This document shows, piece by piece, positions 35,847 through 44,387 of a stretch of 64,000 nucleotides of DNA; position 1 is the first letter of the stretch, and each line of letters starts with the position of its first letter. Origin of the DNA: Arenimonas oryziterrae DSM 21050 = YC6267. Lineage in GTDB: Bacteria; Pseudomonadota; Gammaproteobacteria; Xanthomonadales; Xanthomonadaceae. Both the position numbers and the translations under genes were made by a program. The DNA is taken from positions 186,001 through 250,000 of the forward strand of contig NZ_ATVD01000001.1 in NCBI RefSeq assembly GCF_000420545.1, in the 5' to 3' direction. A model generated the notes under the pieces. The model worked only from the letters and a program-made list of their open reading frames with translations. It was not told the DNA's origin and did no database searches.

Positions 35847-36857
35847 TCAGGCACCCAGGCGCGAGGCGATGGCCGCCGCGAACGACATCGTCGTGCCCTG
35901 GCCGCCGAGGTCCGGCGTCAGGTTGTCCTTGGCCTGCAGGGTCTGGACGATCGCGTTGCGCAGACGCCGCGCCTCGTCGACCTTGCCCAGATGGTCGAGC
36001 ATCTGGCCCGCCCCCAGCAGCAGGGCGCAGGGATTGGCGATGCCCTTGCCGGCGATGTCCGGCGCGGACCCGTGCACGGCTTCGAAAATCGCGGCATCGG
36101 TACCGATGTTCGCCCCCGGCGCCAGACCGAGCCCGCCGACCAGGCCGGCGCACAGATCGGAAATGATGTCGCCGAACAGGTTGGTGGTCACGATGACGTC
36201 GAACTGCTCGGGCTTCATGACCAGCTGCATGCAGGTGTTGTCCACGATCATCTCGTTGCACTGGATGTCGGGGTACTGCGCGGCGACTTCCCGCGCGACC
36301 TTCAGGAACAGACCCGAGGTCGACTTGAGGATATTGGCCTTGTGCACGATGGTGACTTTCTTGCGACCGACCTTGCGGGCGAGATCGAAGGCATAGCGCA
36401 CGATGCGCTCGGAGCCCTTGCGGGTGATCTTCTGGGTCAGCAGGGCGGTCTCGCCGTCGGCGGACAGACTCTGGCCTTCGCCGATGTAAGCGCCTTCGGT
36501 GTTCTCGCGCACGGTGATCAAATCGATCGCTTCGTAACGCGACTTGGTGTTGGGGAAGCTGATCGCCGGACGCACGTTCGCGTACAGGTCGAAGCGCTTG
36601 CGCAGCTCGACATTGATCGAAGAGAACCCTTCGCCGACCGGCGTGGTCAGTGGACTCTTGAGCGCGATGCGGTGCTTGCTGATCGCGGCCAGGGTGGCGG
36701 CCGGCAGCAGTTCGCCGTGCTTCTCGTAGGCCACCAGGCCGGCATCGACGAAGTCGTAGCTCAGGCCGAGGTTGAGCTGGTCGAGCACATGCAGGGTGGC
36801 GTCCATGATTTCGGGGCCGATGCCATCGCCACGGATAACCGCAATCGTCTGAGTCAT
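35847..36857 (-). CDS. icd: NAD-dependent isocitrate dehydrogenase
   Basis: This enzyme oxidises isocitrate to 2-oxoglutarate in the TCA cycle. The 336-residue protein is of the short IMDH/IDH family. It has IAVIRGDGIGPEI at the N-terminus, the substrate-binding ENTEGAYIGEG near 112-122 and the nucleotide region GSAPDIAGKGIANP near 265-278. The aspartate-containing pocket for the adenosine is compatible with NAD rather than NADP, and xanthomonads have this NAD type; a 3-isopropylmalate dehydrogenase is less likely by these motifs. The following gene on this strand is the DUF11 protein 113 bp away, and the GST gene is divergent. Confidence 0.88.
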   Translation of the reverse strand: MTQTIAVIRGDGIGPEIMDATLHVLDQLNLGLSYDFVDAGLVAYEKHGELLPAATLAAISKHRIALKSPLTTPVGEGFSSINVELRKRFDLYANVRPAISFPNTKSRYEAIDLITVRENTEGAYIGEGQSLSADGETALLTQKITRKGSERIVRYAFDLARKVGRKKVTIVHKANILKSTSGLFLKVAREVAAQYPDIQCNEMIVDNTCMQLVMKPEQFDVIVTTNLFGDIISDLCAGLVGGLGLAPGANIGTDAAIFEAVHGSAPDIAGKGIANPCALLLGAGQMLDHLGKVDEARRLRNAIVQTLQAKDNLTPDLGGQGTTMSFAAAIASRLGA

Positions 36858-37041
36858 AAAGGCTTGTTCTTCTTGAGGATTCGAGGGCGGGAAGGTCACC
36901 GCCAGAGGGGCCGCATTATGCCAGATCGGGGGTCCGCCTTGGGCCTGTGCCAGCGGCAACAACGCAGCTTTCCACCGGCGGCGACTGGAAACGGCAGCGC
37001 CCGGTCCCATTAGCACTAACAGTTCCGCGACGAAGAAGACC

Positions 37042-37746
37042 ATGACCGCGCTTTCAGACCACCCGATCACCCGCCAATGGCCGGCCAAGCATCCGGACCG
37101 GCTGCAGCTGTATTCCCTGCCCACGCCCAACGGGGTCAAGGTCTCGATCTTCCTCGAAGAAACGGGCCTGCCCTACGAGCCGCACCGGGTCGATTTCGAT
37201 ACGCAGGAGCAGCTCTCGCCCGCCTTCCTGTCGCTCAACCCGAACAACAAGATTCCGGCGATCCTCGACCCGGACGGCCCCGACGGTGTGCCGCTGGCCC
37301 TGTTCGAATCCGGTGCGATCCTGCTCTACCTCGCCGAGAAGACCGGCCTATTGCTGCCCGCCGATCCGGCCCGTCGCTACGAAACCATCCAGTGGCTGAT
37401 GTTCCAGATGAGCGGCATCGGACCGATGTTCGGCCAGGTCGGCTTCTTCCACAAATTCGCCGGCAAGGACTACGAGGACAAGCGCCCGCGCGATCGCTAC
37501 GTCGGGGAATCCCGACGCCTGCTGGCAGTGCTCGAACATCGCCTTGCCGGTCGCGACTGGTTGATGGGCGACGACTACACGATCGCCGACATCGCGACCT
37601 TCCCCTGGGTGCGCAACCTGATCGGCTTCTACGAAGCACGCGACCTGGTCGGCTTCAACGACTACCCGAACGTCAAACGCGTGCTCGACGCGTTTCTTGC
37701 ACGGCCGGCAGTGATCCGCGGGCTGACGATTCCCCAGCGCAGCTAA
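37042..37746 (+). CDS. Glutathione S-transferase family protein (YfcG/YghU-like)
   Basis: The 234-residue protein has the GST N-terminal thioredoxin-like domain (LQLYSLPTPNGVKVSIFLEE near 22-41; NPNNKIPAILDP near 66-77; FESGAILLYLAEKTG near 93-107) and the all-helical C-terminal domain (GDDYTIADIATFPWVRN near 180-196). The TPNGVKV start is that of YfcG/YghU-type GSTs, which reduce disulfides with glutathione and use threonine or asparagine rather than tyrosine. A short AAGAAG ribosome-binding site lies before the ATG. It is convergent with the AhpD-like gene, whose stop is 9 bp away. Confidence 0.93.
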   Translation: MTALSDHPITRQWPAKHPDRLQLYSLPTPNGVKVSIFLEETGLPYEPHRVDFDTQEQLSPAFLSLNPNNKIPAILDPDGPDGVPLALFESGAILLYLAEKTGLLLPADPARRYETIQWLMFQMSGIGPMFGQVGFFHKFAGKDYEDKRPRDRYVGESRRLLAVLEHRLAGRDWLMGDDYTIADIATFPWVRNLIGFYEARDLVGFNDYPNVKRVLDAFLARPAVIRGLTIPQRS

Positions 37747-37755
37747 GGCGTTGGA

Positions 37756-38151
37756 TCAGGCGTGGTCGTGCGAAGGCTTCGTCGCGTGGATGCCCTCGCC
37801 TTCGATCTGGTCGAGGAAATCCACCGCGCGGCGTAGGTGCGGAATCACGATCGAGCCGCCGACGACCAAGGCCACGCTGAAGGTCTCGAAGAACTCGTCG
37901 CGGTTCACGCCTGCTTCCTTGCACTGCGCGATGTGGTAGCTGATGCAGTCGTCGCAGCGCAGCACCATCGACGCGACCAGGCCGAGCAGCTCCTTGGTCT
38001 TCACGTCCAGGGCACCGTCCTTGTAGGTCTGCGTGTCGAGCGCGAAGAACCGCTTCACGACCTGGTTGTCGTGACCGAGGATGCGCTCATTCATGCGCTG
38101 CCGGAATTCCGTGAACGCCTTCACGCGATCGGCTTCGTCGATGTGGCTCAC
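37756..38151 (-). CDS. AhpD-like carboxymuconolactone decarboxylase domain protein
   Basis: The 131-residue product is all-helical and has the CMD-family redox motif LRCDDCISYHI with Cys66, Cys69 and His73, as in AhpD-type peroxidase/reductases. I start at a GTG that overlaps the glutaredoxin stop (GTGA), preceded by GGAG 8 nt upstream; no ATG is available in frame near the family N-terminus. The gene is translationally coupled to glutaredoxin, and this suggests that the two proteins work together in thiol-based peroxide reduction. The exact substrate is unknown, and a simple CMD enzyme role cannot be excluded. Confidence 0.88.
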   Translation of the reverse strand: MSHIDEADRVKAFTEFRQRMNERILGHDNQVVKRFFALDTQTYKDGALDVKTKELLGLVASMVLRCDDCISYHIAQCKEAGVNRDEFFETFSVALVVGGSIVIPHLRRAVDFLDQIEGEGIHATKPSHDHA

Positions 38152-38408
38152 GGCGTGGTCTCCAGCAGGGGTTTCAGGCCGCCGGCGCGGTCGAGCGCGA
38201 CCAGGTCGTCGTAGCCGCCGACATGCGTGTCGTTGATGAAGATCTGCGGCACCGACGTGCGCTTGGATTTCTCCATCATCAACGCCCGCGCGACCGGGTC
38301 GATGTCTACGCGCACCTCGGTGTAGCCGGCGCCGCGCGACTTCAGAAAATTCTTGGCCGCCACGCAATAGGGGCAGACGGCGGTGGTGTACATGATGACT
38401 TCGGACAC
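38148..38408 (-). CDS. grxC: Glutaredoxin 3
   Basis: GrxC reduces disulfides with glutathione in the cytoplasm. The 86-residue protein carries the dithiol active site CPYC (Cys12 and Cys15), the TSVPQIFINDTHVGG glutathione-binding segment near 51-65, and the C-terminal YDDLVALDRAGGL. It starts with a GTG preceded by AGGAG 6 nt upstream. The stop overlaps the start of the AhpD-like gene, so translation is probably coupled. It is divergent from the BepA-like protease gene. Confidence 0.95.
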   Translation of the reverse strand: MSEVIMYTTAVCPYCVAAKNFLKSRGAGYTEVRVDIDPVARALMMEKSKRTSVPQIFINDTHVGGYDDLVALDRAGGLKPLLETTP

Positions 38409-38554
38409 GCGGTTCTCCTGGCTGACCCGGTTCAGATGGGGATGCCGAGGAACATTTTACAGGGCACGGGGTCCGTTTCCGTAGAAAGTTAATTCCCGAT
38501 TCACTCGTTGCCCGACCGGCTGGCGCATGCTTGACCGATCTTATGGAGTCATCC

Positions 38555-40168
38555 GTGCGCCGAATCGCTGCCCTGTCCCCCGCTCCCCTGGCTGCCGCCC
38601 TGGTCTTCGCCCTCGGGCTGAGTGCCGGCAGTCGCGCCCAGGAAAACACCCTGCCCGACATGGGCTCGTCCGCCGCCACCCTGCTGACCCCGGCCGAAGA
38701 GAGCGAATACGGCGCCTACACCCTCTACCAGCTGCGCCACTACGGCTACGTCCTCGAAGACCCGCTGATCGACAGCTGGCTCGACGGCATGGGCCATCGC
38801 CTTGCCGCAGTCAGCGACCGGCCGCAGCAGGACTTCACCTTTTTCATGATGCGCGACCGCGACATCAATGCTTTCGCGACCCTGGGCGGCTACATCGGCG
38901 TGAACGCCGGCCTGGTGCTCACCGCGCAAAGCGAAGACGAAGTCGCCGGCGTGGTATCGCACGAAATCTCCCACGTCACCCAGCGTCACGTGCTGCGCGC
39001 GGTCGAACGCGCCAAGCGCGACCAGCTGCCGATCATGCTGGCGATGCTGGGCGCGATCGTCGCCTCGCAAAGCTCCAACAGCCGCAACAGCAGCGACGCC
39101 ATTCCGGCCGCCGTCGTCGGCGCGCAGGCGCTGGCGATGCAGCGGCAGATCGACTACACCCGCTCCAACGAATCCGAGGCCGACCGCATCGGCATCCAGA
39201 CGTTGTATCGCTCCGGCTACAACGTCAACGGCATGGCCGATTTCTTCGAACGCATGGATCGCGCCACGCGCGGCAATTCCGGCGGCTACCAGGTTCCGTC
39301 GTACCTGCAGTCGCATCCGGTCACCACCACGCGCATCAGCGAAGCGCGCGATCGCGCCGCGCGTCTGCAACGTGAATCGCCACGCCTGGTCAGTGACACG
39401 CGCCCTGCCTACAGCCCCTTGCTGCCGGCGAGCCTGAGCACGATGGGCGGCGGCTCCGCGAACGCGGCGCCACCGCCGCCGATGTTCCATTGGGCGCGCG
39501 AGCGCCTGCGCGTGCTCAGCGCCACCAGTCCCGGTGCGGCGGTGAAGGAATACAAATCGCTCTCCGACCTCGCCAGCGGCCGTCTGTCCGATGCACAACG
39601 CTACGGACTGGCACTGGCGCAGATGAAGGCAGGGTTCCCCACGGCGGCGGAAACCGCCTTCCAGTCGCTGGCAAAGGAACACCCGGACAATCTGTGGATC
39701 GCACTGGCGTTGGCCGAGACGGCCCACGTGGCCAAGAGCGACGATATCGCCCGGGCGCGCTTCGAGGAACTGCTGCGACGCAATCCGCAGGACCGTGCGA
39801 TCAGCCTCAGCTACGCCCTCGTCCTCAACGACATCGGCACGCCGCAGGCCGGCCGACGTGCGCAGGCCGTGCTGCGACCGCTGCTGACTTCGAGCGCCGA
39901 CGACCCCCTGTTCCAGAAAAACTTCGGCCGCGCCAGCGAACTGGCCGGCGACCTGCCGCGCGCCTCCGAGGCCTATGCCGAGTCCGCCTTCCTCAACGGT
40001 CGCGCCGAAGATGCCTTGAGCCAGTTCAACAGCCTGCTCAAGCGCGAGGATGTCGACTACATCCAGCGGGCGCGCATCGAAGCACGCATCGCCGCGATCA
40101 CGCCGATCGTGCTCGACATGCGCCGCCAAGGCATGAAACCCGAGGATCAGGGGCCCGACAGCGGTTAG
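38555..40168 (+). CDS. bepA: BepA-like periplasmic M48 metalloprotease with TPR repeats
   Basis: BepA (YfgC) is a periplasmic protease and chaperone that quality-controls outer-membrane assembly and LptD. The 537-residue protein has a signal peptide (about 1-28), the zinc motif HEISH at 136-140 with ESEADRIG near 200 as the third ligand, and C-terminal TPR-like helices from about 330. I use the GTG at 38555, with GGAG at 38545-38548 spaced 6 nt away; an ATG at 38543 is an alternative, as is a TTG at 38531. The phoB-phoR genes follow on the same strand, after a gap of 81 bp. Confidence 0.88.
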   Translation: MRRIAALSPAPLAAALVFALGLSAGSRAQENTLPDMGSSAATLLTPAEESEYGAYTLYQLRHYGYVLEDPLIDSWLDGMGHRLAAVSDRPQQDFTFFMMRDRDINAFATLGGYIGVNAGLVLTAQSEDEVAGVVSHEISHVTQRHVLRAVERAKRDQLPIMLAMLGAIVASQSSNSRNSSDAIPAAVVGAQALAMQRQIDYTRSNESEADRIGIQTLYRSGYNVNGMADFFERMDRATRGNSGGYQVPSYLQSHPVTTTRISEARDRAARLQRESPRLVSDTRPAYSPLLPASLSTMGGGSANAAPPPPMFHWARERLRVLSATSPGAAVKEYKSLSDLASGRLSDAQRYGLALAQMKAGFPTAAETAFQSLAKEHPDNLWIALALAETAHVAKSDDIARARFEELLRRNPQDRAISLSYALVLNDIGTPQAGRRAQAVLRPLLTSSADDPLFQKNFGRASELAGDLPRASEAYAESAFLNGRAEDALSQFNSLLKREDVDYIQRARIEARIAAITPIVLDMRRQGMKPEDQGPDSG

Positions 40169-40174
40169 GAACCT

Positions 40175-40198
40175 GTCAGGCTGGTCACTGAACGGTCA
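40175..40198 (+). promoter_or_regulatory. Candidate Pho box upstream of phoB
   Basis: GTCA occurs at 40175-40178, 40184-40187 and 40195-40198, within CTGTCAGGCTGGTCACTGAAC and GGTCAC. The last two are spaced exactly 11 bp, the period of PhoB half-sites (CTGTCAT, four bases, CTGTCAT), but only the GTCA core is conserved. The site ends 51 bp before the phoB start. Autoregulation of phoBR by PhoB is well known in other gammaproteobacteria; here it is inference. Confidence 0.35.
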
Positions 40199-40249
40199 CA
40201 AAAGTTTTATCTACTTGCACGCAGCCCCCACCAGTGACAGGGTACCGCA

Positions 40250-40942
40250 GTGCAAAAACGCATCCTCATCGTCGACGACGAACCCGCCATCCGCGACATG
40301 GTCGCCTTCGCCCTGCGCAAGGGCGAATACGAACCGGTGCACGCCGGTGATGCCCGGGAGGCCGCCTCGGCGATCGCCGAACGGGTCCCCGACCTTATCC
40401 TGCTCGACTGGATGTTGCCCGGCAGCAGCGGCCTGGAGCTGGCCCGGCGCTGGCGCCGGGACGACCTGACCCGCGACATCCCGATCATCATGCTCACTGC
40501 CCGCGGCGAGGAGAACGACCGCGTCAGCGGCCTCGAATCCGGGGTCGACGACTACGTGGTCAAGCCCTTTTCCGCCCGTGAACTGCTCGCCCGCATCAAG
40601 GCCGTACTGCGCCGCTCGCGCGAGGACGAAGACGACGGTTCTGTGACAGTCGGTAAACTGCGCATCGACGGCGGCGCCCACCGGGTCTACGCCGGCGACC
40701 AGTCCATCCACGTCGGCCCCACGGAATATCGCCTGCTGCATTTCTTCATGACCCACGCCGATCGCGTCTACAGCCGCACCCAGTTGCTGGACCATGTCTG
40801 GGGCGGCAACGTCTATGTCGAGGAACGCACGGTCGACGTGCATATCCGCCGGCTGCGCAAGGCACTCGAACCCACCGGCCTGGAAGAAATGGTCCAGACC
40901 GTCCGCGGATCGGGCTACCGATTCTCCGCGGCGATCCATTGA
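40250..40942 (+). CDS. phoB: Phosphate regulon response regulator PhoB
   Basis: PhoB activates phosphate-starvation genes. The 230-residue OmpR-type regulator has the acidic pocket LIVDDEP (residues 6-12), the phospho-acceptor Asp53 in LLDWMLPG, conserved Lys near 105 in [10 protein letters not shown], and a C-terminal winged helix with [28 protein letters not shown] and [10 protein letters not shown]. It starts at a GTG with no ATG alternative. PhoR starts 14 bp after its stop. A possible Pho box lies upstream. In xanthomonads phoB-phoR is followed by ppk-ppx, as here. Confidence 0.95.
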   Translation: MQKRILIVDDEPAIRDMVAFALRKGEYEPVHAGDAREAASAIAERVPDLILLDWMLPGSSGLELARRWRRDDLTRDIPIIMLTARGEENDRVSGLESGVDDYVVKPFSARELLARIKAVLRRSREDEDDGSVTVGKLRIDGGAHRVYAGDQSIHVGPTEYRLLHFFMTHADRVYSRTQLLDHVWGGNVYVEERTVDVHIRRLRKALEPTGLEEMVQTVRGSGYRFSAAIH

Positions 40943-40956
40943 TCCGGGACGCAGGG

Positions 40957-42270
40957 ATGCGCCGCTCGCTACTGCTCCGGCTTGCGTGGCGACAATCCCT
41001 GATCCGGCTGCTGGTCCTGTATGCGTTCGCGGTCGCGCTCGGCCTGCTGCTGCACCAGCTCGCCTGGGTGCTGCTGCTCGCCACGGCCGGCGTGGCGGCG
41101 CGCGCGTACTGGCGCCTGTACCGCGTCTCGCGCTTCCTCGACTGGCGCCAGCAACTGCAGACCGTGCACGGCCAAGGACTGTGGGCCGCGCTGGAAACCC
41201 TGATCTTTCGCCGGCAGACGGAAAACCGCGCGCGCAGCCGCCGTCTGGTCGGCCTGTTGCGCGCGTACCGGCAGGCCGCGACGGCGATGCCCGATGGCGC
41301 CCTGATCCTCAACCGTCGCGACAACCACCTGATCTGGTTCAACAAGTCCGCTCGCCGCCTGCTCGGCCTGAACTATCCGCAGAGCCTGGGCCAGTCGTTT
41401 ACCGACATCGTCCATGCGCCGGCCGTGAAGGAGTGGCTGGCCGCCGGTGTGACCGACGACTCCCTGATGGACGTCGCCAGTCCCGTCGACGAGAACCAGC
41501 GCCTGAGCCTGCGCCTGATCGCCTATTCCGGCCGGCAGTGGCTGCTGGTCGTGCGCGACGTGACGCAGCTGATGCGGCTGGAACAGGTACGTCGCGATTT
41601 CGTCGCCAACGTCTCGCACGAACTGCGCACGCCGCTGACCGTCGTGCACGGCTACCTCGACATGATGGAGCCCGCGGACAATCCCGAATGGGCGCCGATG
41701 GTCGAGGAAATGCGCCGGCAATCGCAGCGCATGACCCAACTGGTCGAAGACCTGCTGACCTTGTCGCGCCTGGAAGCGCAGGATCATCTGCCCGAAGAAT
41801 CGATCGGCATGGCCTCGTTGCTGGTCACCCTGCGCCGCGAGGCGGAAGCGATCAGCCAGGGCCGCCATGAAATCAGCGTGCTCGACGACGCCGCCTGCGA
41901 CCTGTTCGGCTCGGCCAAGGAGCTGCACAGCGCCTTTTCCAACCTGGTCAGCAATGCCGTACGCTACACGCCGAACCAGGGGCGCGTGGAGGTCCGTTTC
42001 GAACGCACCGACAACGGCGGCACGCGATTGAGCGTGAAAGACAGCGGCTACGGCATCCCGGCCCAGCATCTGCCGCGCATCACCGAACGTTTCTATCGCG
42101 TCTCCACCAGTCGCTCGCGCGAATCCGGCGGCACCGGCCTCGGCCTGTCCATCGTCAAGCATGTATTGAGCCTGCATCAGGCGCGTCTGGAAATCGAAAG
42201 CGAGGTCGGTCGCGGGAGTACCTTCGCCTGCGTCTTCGGCCCCGAACGCACCCGGCCGCGCAACCACTGA
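40957..42270 (+). CDS. phoR: Phosphate regulon sensor histidine kinase PhoR
   Basis: PhoR phosphorylates and dephosphorylates PhoB in response to phosphate transport state. The 437-residue protein has two N-terminal hydrophobic segments (about 18-33 and 36-50), a basic linker, a PAS domain (about 100-205), the H-box NVSHELRTPLTVV with His221, and the catalytic ATPase motifs NLVSNAVRYTPN, DSGYGIP and GGTGLGLSIVKHV. I use the ATG at 40957, since it has CAGGG before it; a TTG 18 bp upstream would overlap phoB. ppk follows 14 bp after the stop. Confidence 0.95.
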   Translation: MRRSLLLRLAWRQSLIRLLVLYAFAVALGLLLHQLAWVLLLATAGVAARAYWRLYRVSRFLDWRQQLQTVHGQGLWAALETLIFRRQTENRARSRRLVGLLRAYRQAATAMPDGALILNRRDNHLIWFNKSARRLLGLNYPQSLGQSFTDIVHAPAVKEWLAAGVTDDSLMDVASPVDENQRLSLRLIAYSGRQWLLVVRDVTQLMRLEQVRRDFVANVSHELRTPLTVVHGYLDMMEPADNPEWAPMVEEMRRQSQRMTQLVEDLLTLSRLEAQDHLPEESIGMASLLVTLRREAEAISQGRHEISVLDDAACDLFGSAKELHSAFSNLVSNAVRYTPNQGRVEVRFERTDNGGTRLSVKDSGYGIPAQHLPRITERFYRVSTSRSRESGGTGLGLSIVKHVLSLHQARLEIESEVGRGSTFACVFGPERTRPRNH

Positions 42271-42284
42271 CCCATCTCATCGCC

Positions 42285-44384
42285 ATGACCTCGAGAATTC
42301 CCAAGCCCATGACTTCCAGTCTCACGCCAATCGAGCCGTCCGATGGCGAGCTGTTCCTCAACCGCGAGCTGTCGCAGCTGGAATTCAATTTCCGCGTGAT
42401 GGCCCAGGCCGAGGACACCAGCCTGCCCCTGCTCGAACGCCTGCGCTACCTGTGCATCTCGTGCACGAATCTCGACGAGTTCTTCGAGATCCGCGCGGCG
42501 ACCGTGCGTACCGCACTGCAGTTTGGCGGCCCGCTGATTCCCGATGGCATGGCCCCCGCGCGTGCGCTCGAGCTGATCCATGCCAAGGCCAGCAAGCTCG
42601 TCGAGGCGCAGTACCGCTGCTGGAACGAGATCCTGCGTCCCACCCTCGCCGACGCCGGCATCCGCGTGCTCACGCGTGCGAGCTGGACGGAAACCCAGCA
42701 GCGCTGGCTGCACGACTATTTCGAGAACGACATCCTGCCGGTGCTGTCGCCGCTCGGCCTGGATCCGGCGCATCCGTTTCCGCGCATCCTCAACAAGAGT
42801 CTCAATGTTGTCGTCGTGCTCGAAGGCAAGGACGCGTTCGGCCGCAAGGGCGGCATGGCCATCGTGCGCGCGCCGCGCTCCCTGCCGCGCATCATCCAGT
42901 TGCCCGAAGAGATCTCCGGCGGCAAGCACGACTACGTATTCCTGTCCTCGGTCCTGACCGCGTTCGTCGACGACCTGTTCCCCGGCATGAAGGTCAAGGG
43001 CGCGTACCAGTTCCGGGTCACGCGCAATTCCGAGCTGTTCGTCGACGAGGAAGAAGTGGAGAACCTCGCCAGCGCGCTCAAGGACGAACTGGTGAGCCGC
43101 GGCTTCCGGCCCGCCGTGCGCCTGGAAATCGCCGAGGACTGCCCGCCGGCGATCCTCAAGACCTTGCTGGCGAACTTCGATCTCGGAGAAAACGCCGTCT
43201 ATCGCATCAATGGTCCGGTCAATCTCAGCCGCGTGCAGCAGGTCTATGACCTCGCCAACCGTCCAGAGCTGAAATTCCCGCCGTTCAAGTCGCGCAAGGG
43301 CCAGCTCGACGAGGATTCGCCGTTCGACACGATCCGCGAAGGCGATGTGCTGCTGCACCATCCCTACGAAAGCTTCTCGCCCGTGCTCGACCTGCTCGCG
43401 TTCGCCGCAAGCGATCCCAACGTGCTGGCGATCAAGCAGACGGTGTACCGCACCGGCAAGGACTCGAAGATCATCGAGCACCTGGTCACTGCCGCGCGCA
43501 ACGGCAAGGACGTCACCGTCGTCGTCGAGTTGCGTGCGCGTTTCGACGAGGAAGCCAATCTCAAGCTCGCCGACCGTCTGCAGGAGGCCGGCGTGCAGGT
43601 CATGTACGGCGTGGTCGGTTACAAGACGCACGCGAAGATGCAGCTGATCGTTCGCCGCGAAGGCAAGGTGTTGCGCCGCTACGTGCACCTGGGCACCGGC
43701 AATTACCATTCGGGCACGGCGCGCACCTACACCGACATCGGCCTGATGACCTGCAATCCGGAGATCGCCGCGGACGTGCACGGCATGTTCCAGCAACTGT
43801 CGGGACTGGCGCCGGCGATCAAGCTCAAGCGGCTGCTCGCGTCGCCGTTCACCCTGCACAAGAACATCCTGAAAAAGATCGAACGCGAGATCAAGCACGC
43901 GCGCGCCGGTCGCCCGGGTCACATCATCGCCAAGATGAATGCGATCAACGAGGCGACCGTGATCCGTGCGCTTTACGAGGCCTCGCAGGCCGGCGTGAAG
44001 ATCGAACTGATCGTGCGCGGCGCCTGCTGCCTGCGCCCGGGCGTGCCGGGCATCTCGGAGAACATCACGGTGCGCTCGGTGGTCGGCCGCTTCCTGGAAC
44101 ACAGCCGCGTGTACTGGTTCGGCAACGACGGCGAGCCGGAAATCTTCTGCTCGAGCGCAGACTGGATGGAGCGCAACCTGCTGCGCCGCGTCGAAACCTG
44201 CTTCCCGATCCTGGACCCCGCGCTGGCCAAGCGCGTGTTCGACGAGGAACTCGCTAACTACCTCACCGACAATACGCAAGCCTGGCAGCTCGATGCCAAG
44301 GGCAATTACACTCGCGTGCCGCCGCAGCCCGAGGTGGCGCCGTACTCGGCCCAAGGCGCCCTGCTCGCCCGACTTTGTGGATGA
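42285..44384 (+). CDS. ppk: Polyphosphate kinase 1
   Basis: PPK1 makes polyphosphate from ATP and can reverse the reaction. The 699-residue protein shows the N domain with FLNRELSQLEFNFRVM near 21-36, the catalytic domains with the autophosphorylated histidine in GYKTHAKMQL near 449, and the second histidine in FLEHSRVYWFG near 606; magnesium- and ATP-binding residues lie in between. ppx follows 3 bp after the stop, so polyphosphate synthesis and breakdown are encoded together. The phoBR genes immediately upstream suggest phosphate control of the operon. An ATG at 42309 is an alternative start. Confidence 0.96.
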   Translation: MTSRIPKPMTSSLTPIEPSDGELFLNRELSQLEFNFRVMAQAEDTSLPLLERLRYLCISCTNLDEFFEIRAATVRTALQFGGPLIPDGMAPARALELIHAKASKLVEAQYRCWNEILRPTLADAGIRVLTRASWTETQQRWLHDYFENDILPVLSPLGLDPAHPFPRILNKSLNVVVVLEGKDAFGRKGGMAIVRAPRSLPRIIQLPEEISGGKHDYVFLSSVLTAFVDDLFPGMKVKGAYQFRVTRNSELFVDEEEVENLASALKDELVSRGFRPAVRLEIAEDCPPAILKTLLANFDLGENAVYRINGPVNLSRVQQVYDLANRPELKFPPFKSRKGQLDEDSPFDTIREGDVLLHHPYESFSPVLDLLAFAASDPNVLAIKQTVYRTGKDSKIIEHLVTAARNGKDVTVVVELRARFDEEANLKLADRLQEAGVQVMYGVVGYKTHAKMQLIVRREGKVLRRYVHLGTGNYHSGTARTYTDIGLMTCNPEIAADVHGMFQQLSGLAPAIKLKRLLASPFTLHKNILKKIEREIKHARAGRPGHIIAKMNAINEATVIRALYEASQAGVKIELIVRGACCLRPGVPGISENITVRSVVGRFLEHSRVYWFGNDGEPEIFCSSADWMERNLLRRVETCFPILDPALAKRVFDEELANYLTDNTQAWQLDAKGNYTRVPPQPEVAPYSAQGALLARLCG

Positions 44385-44387
44385 TCG

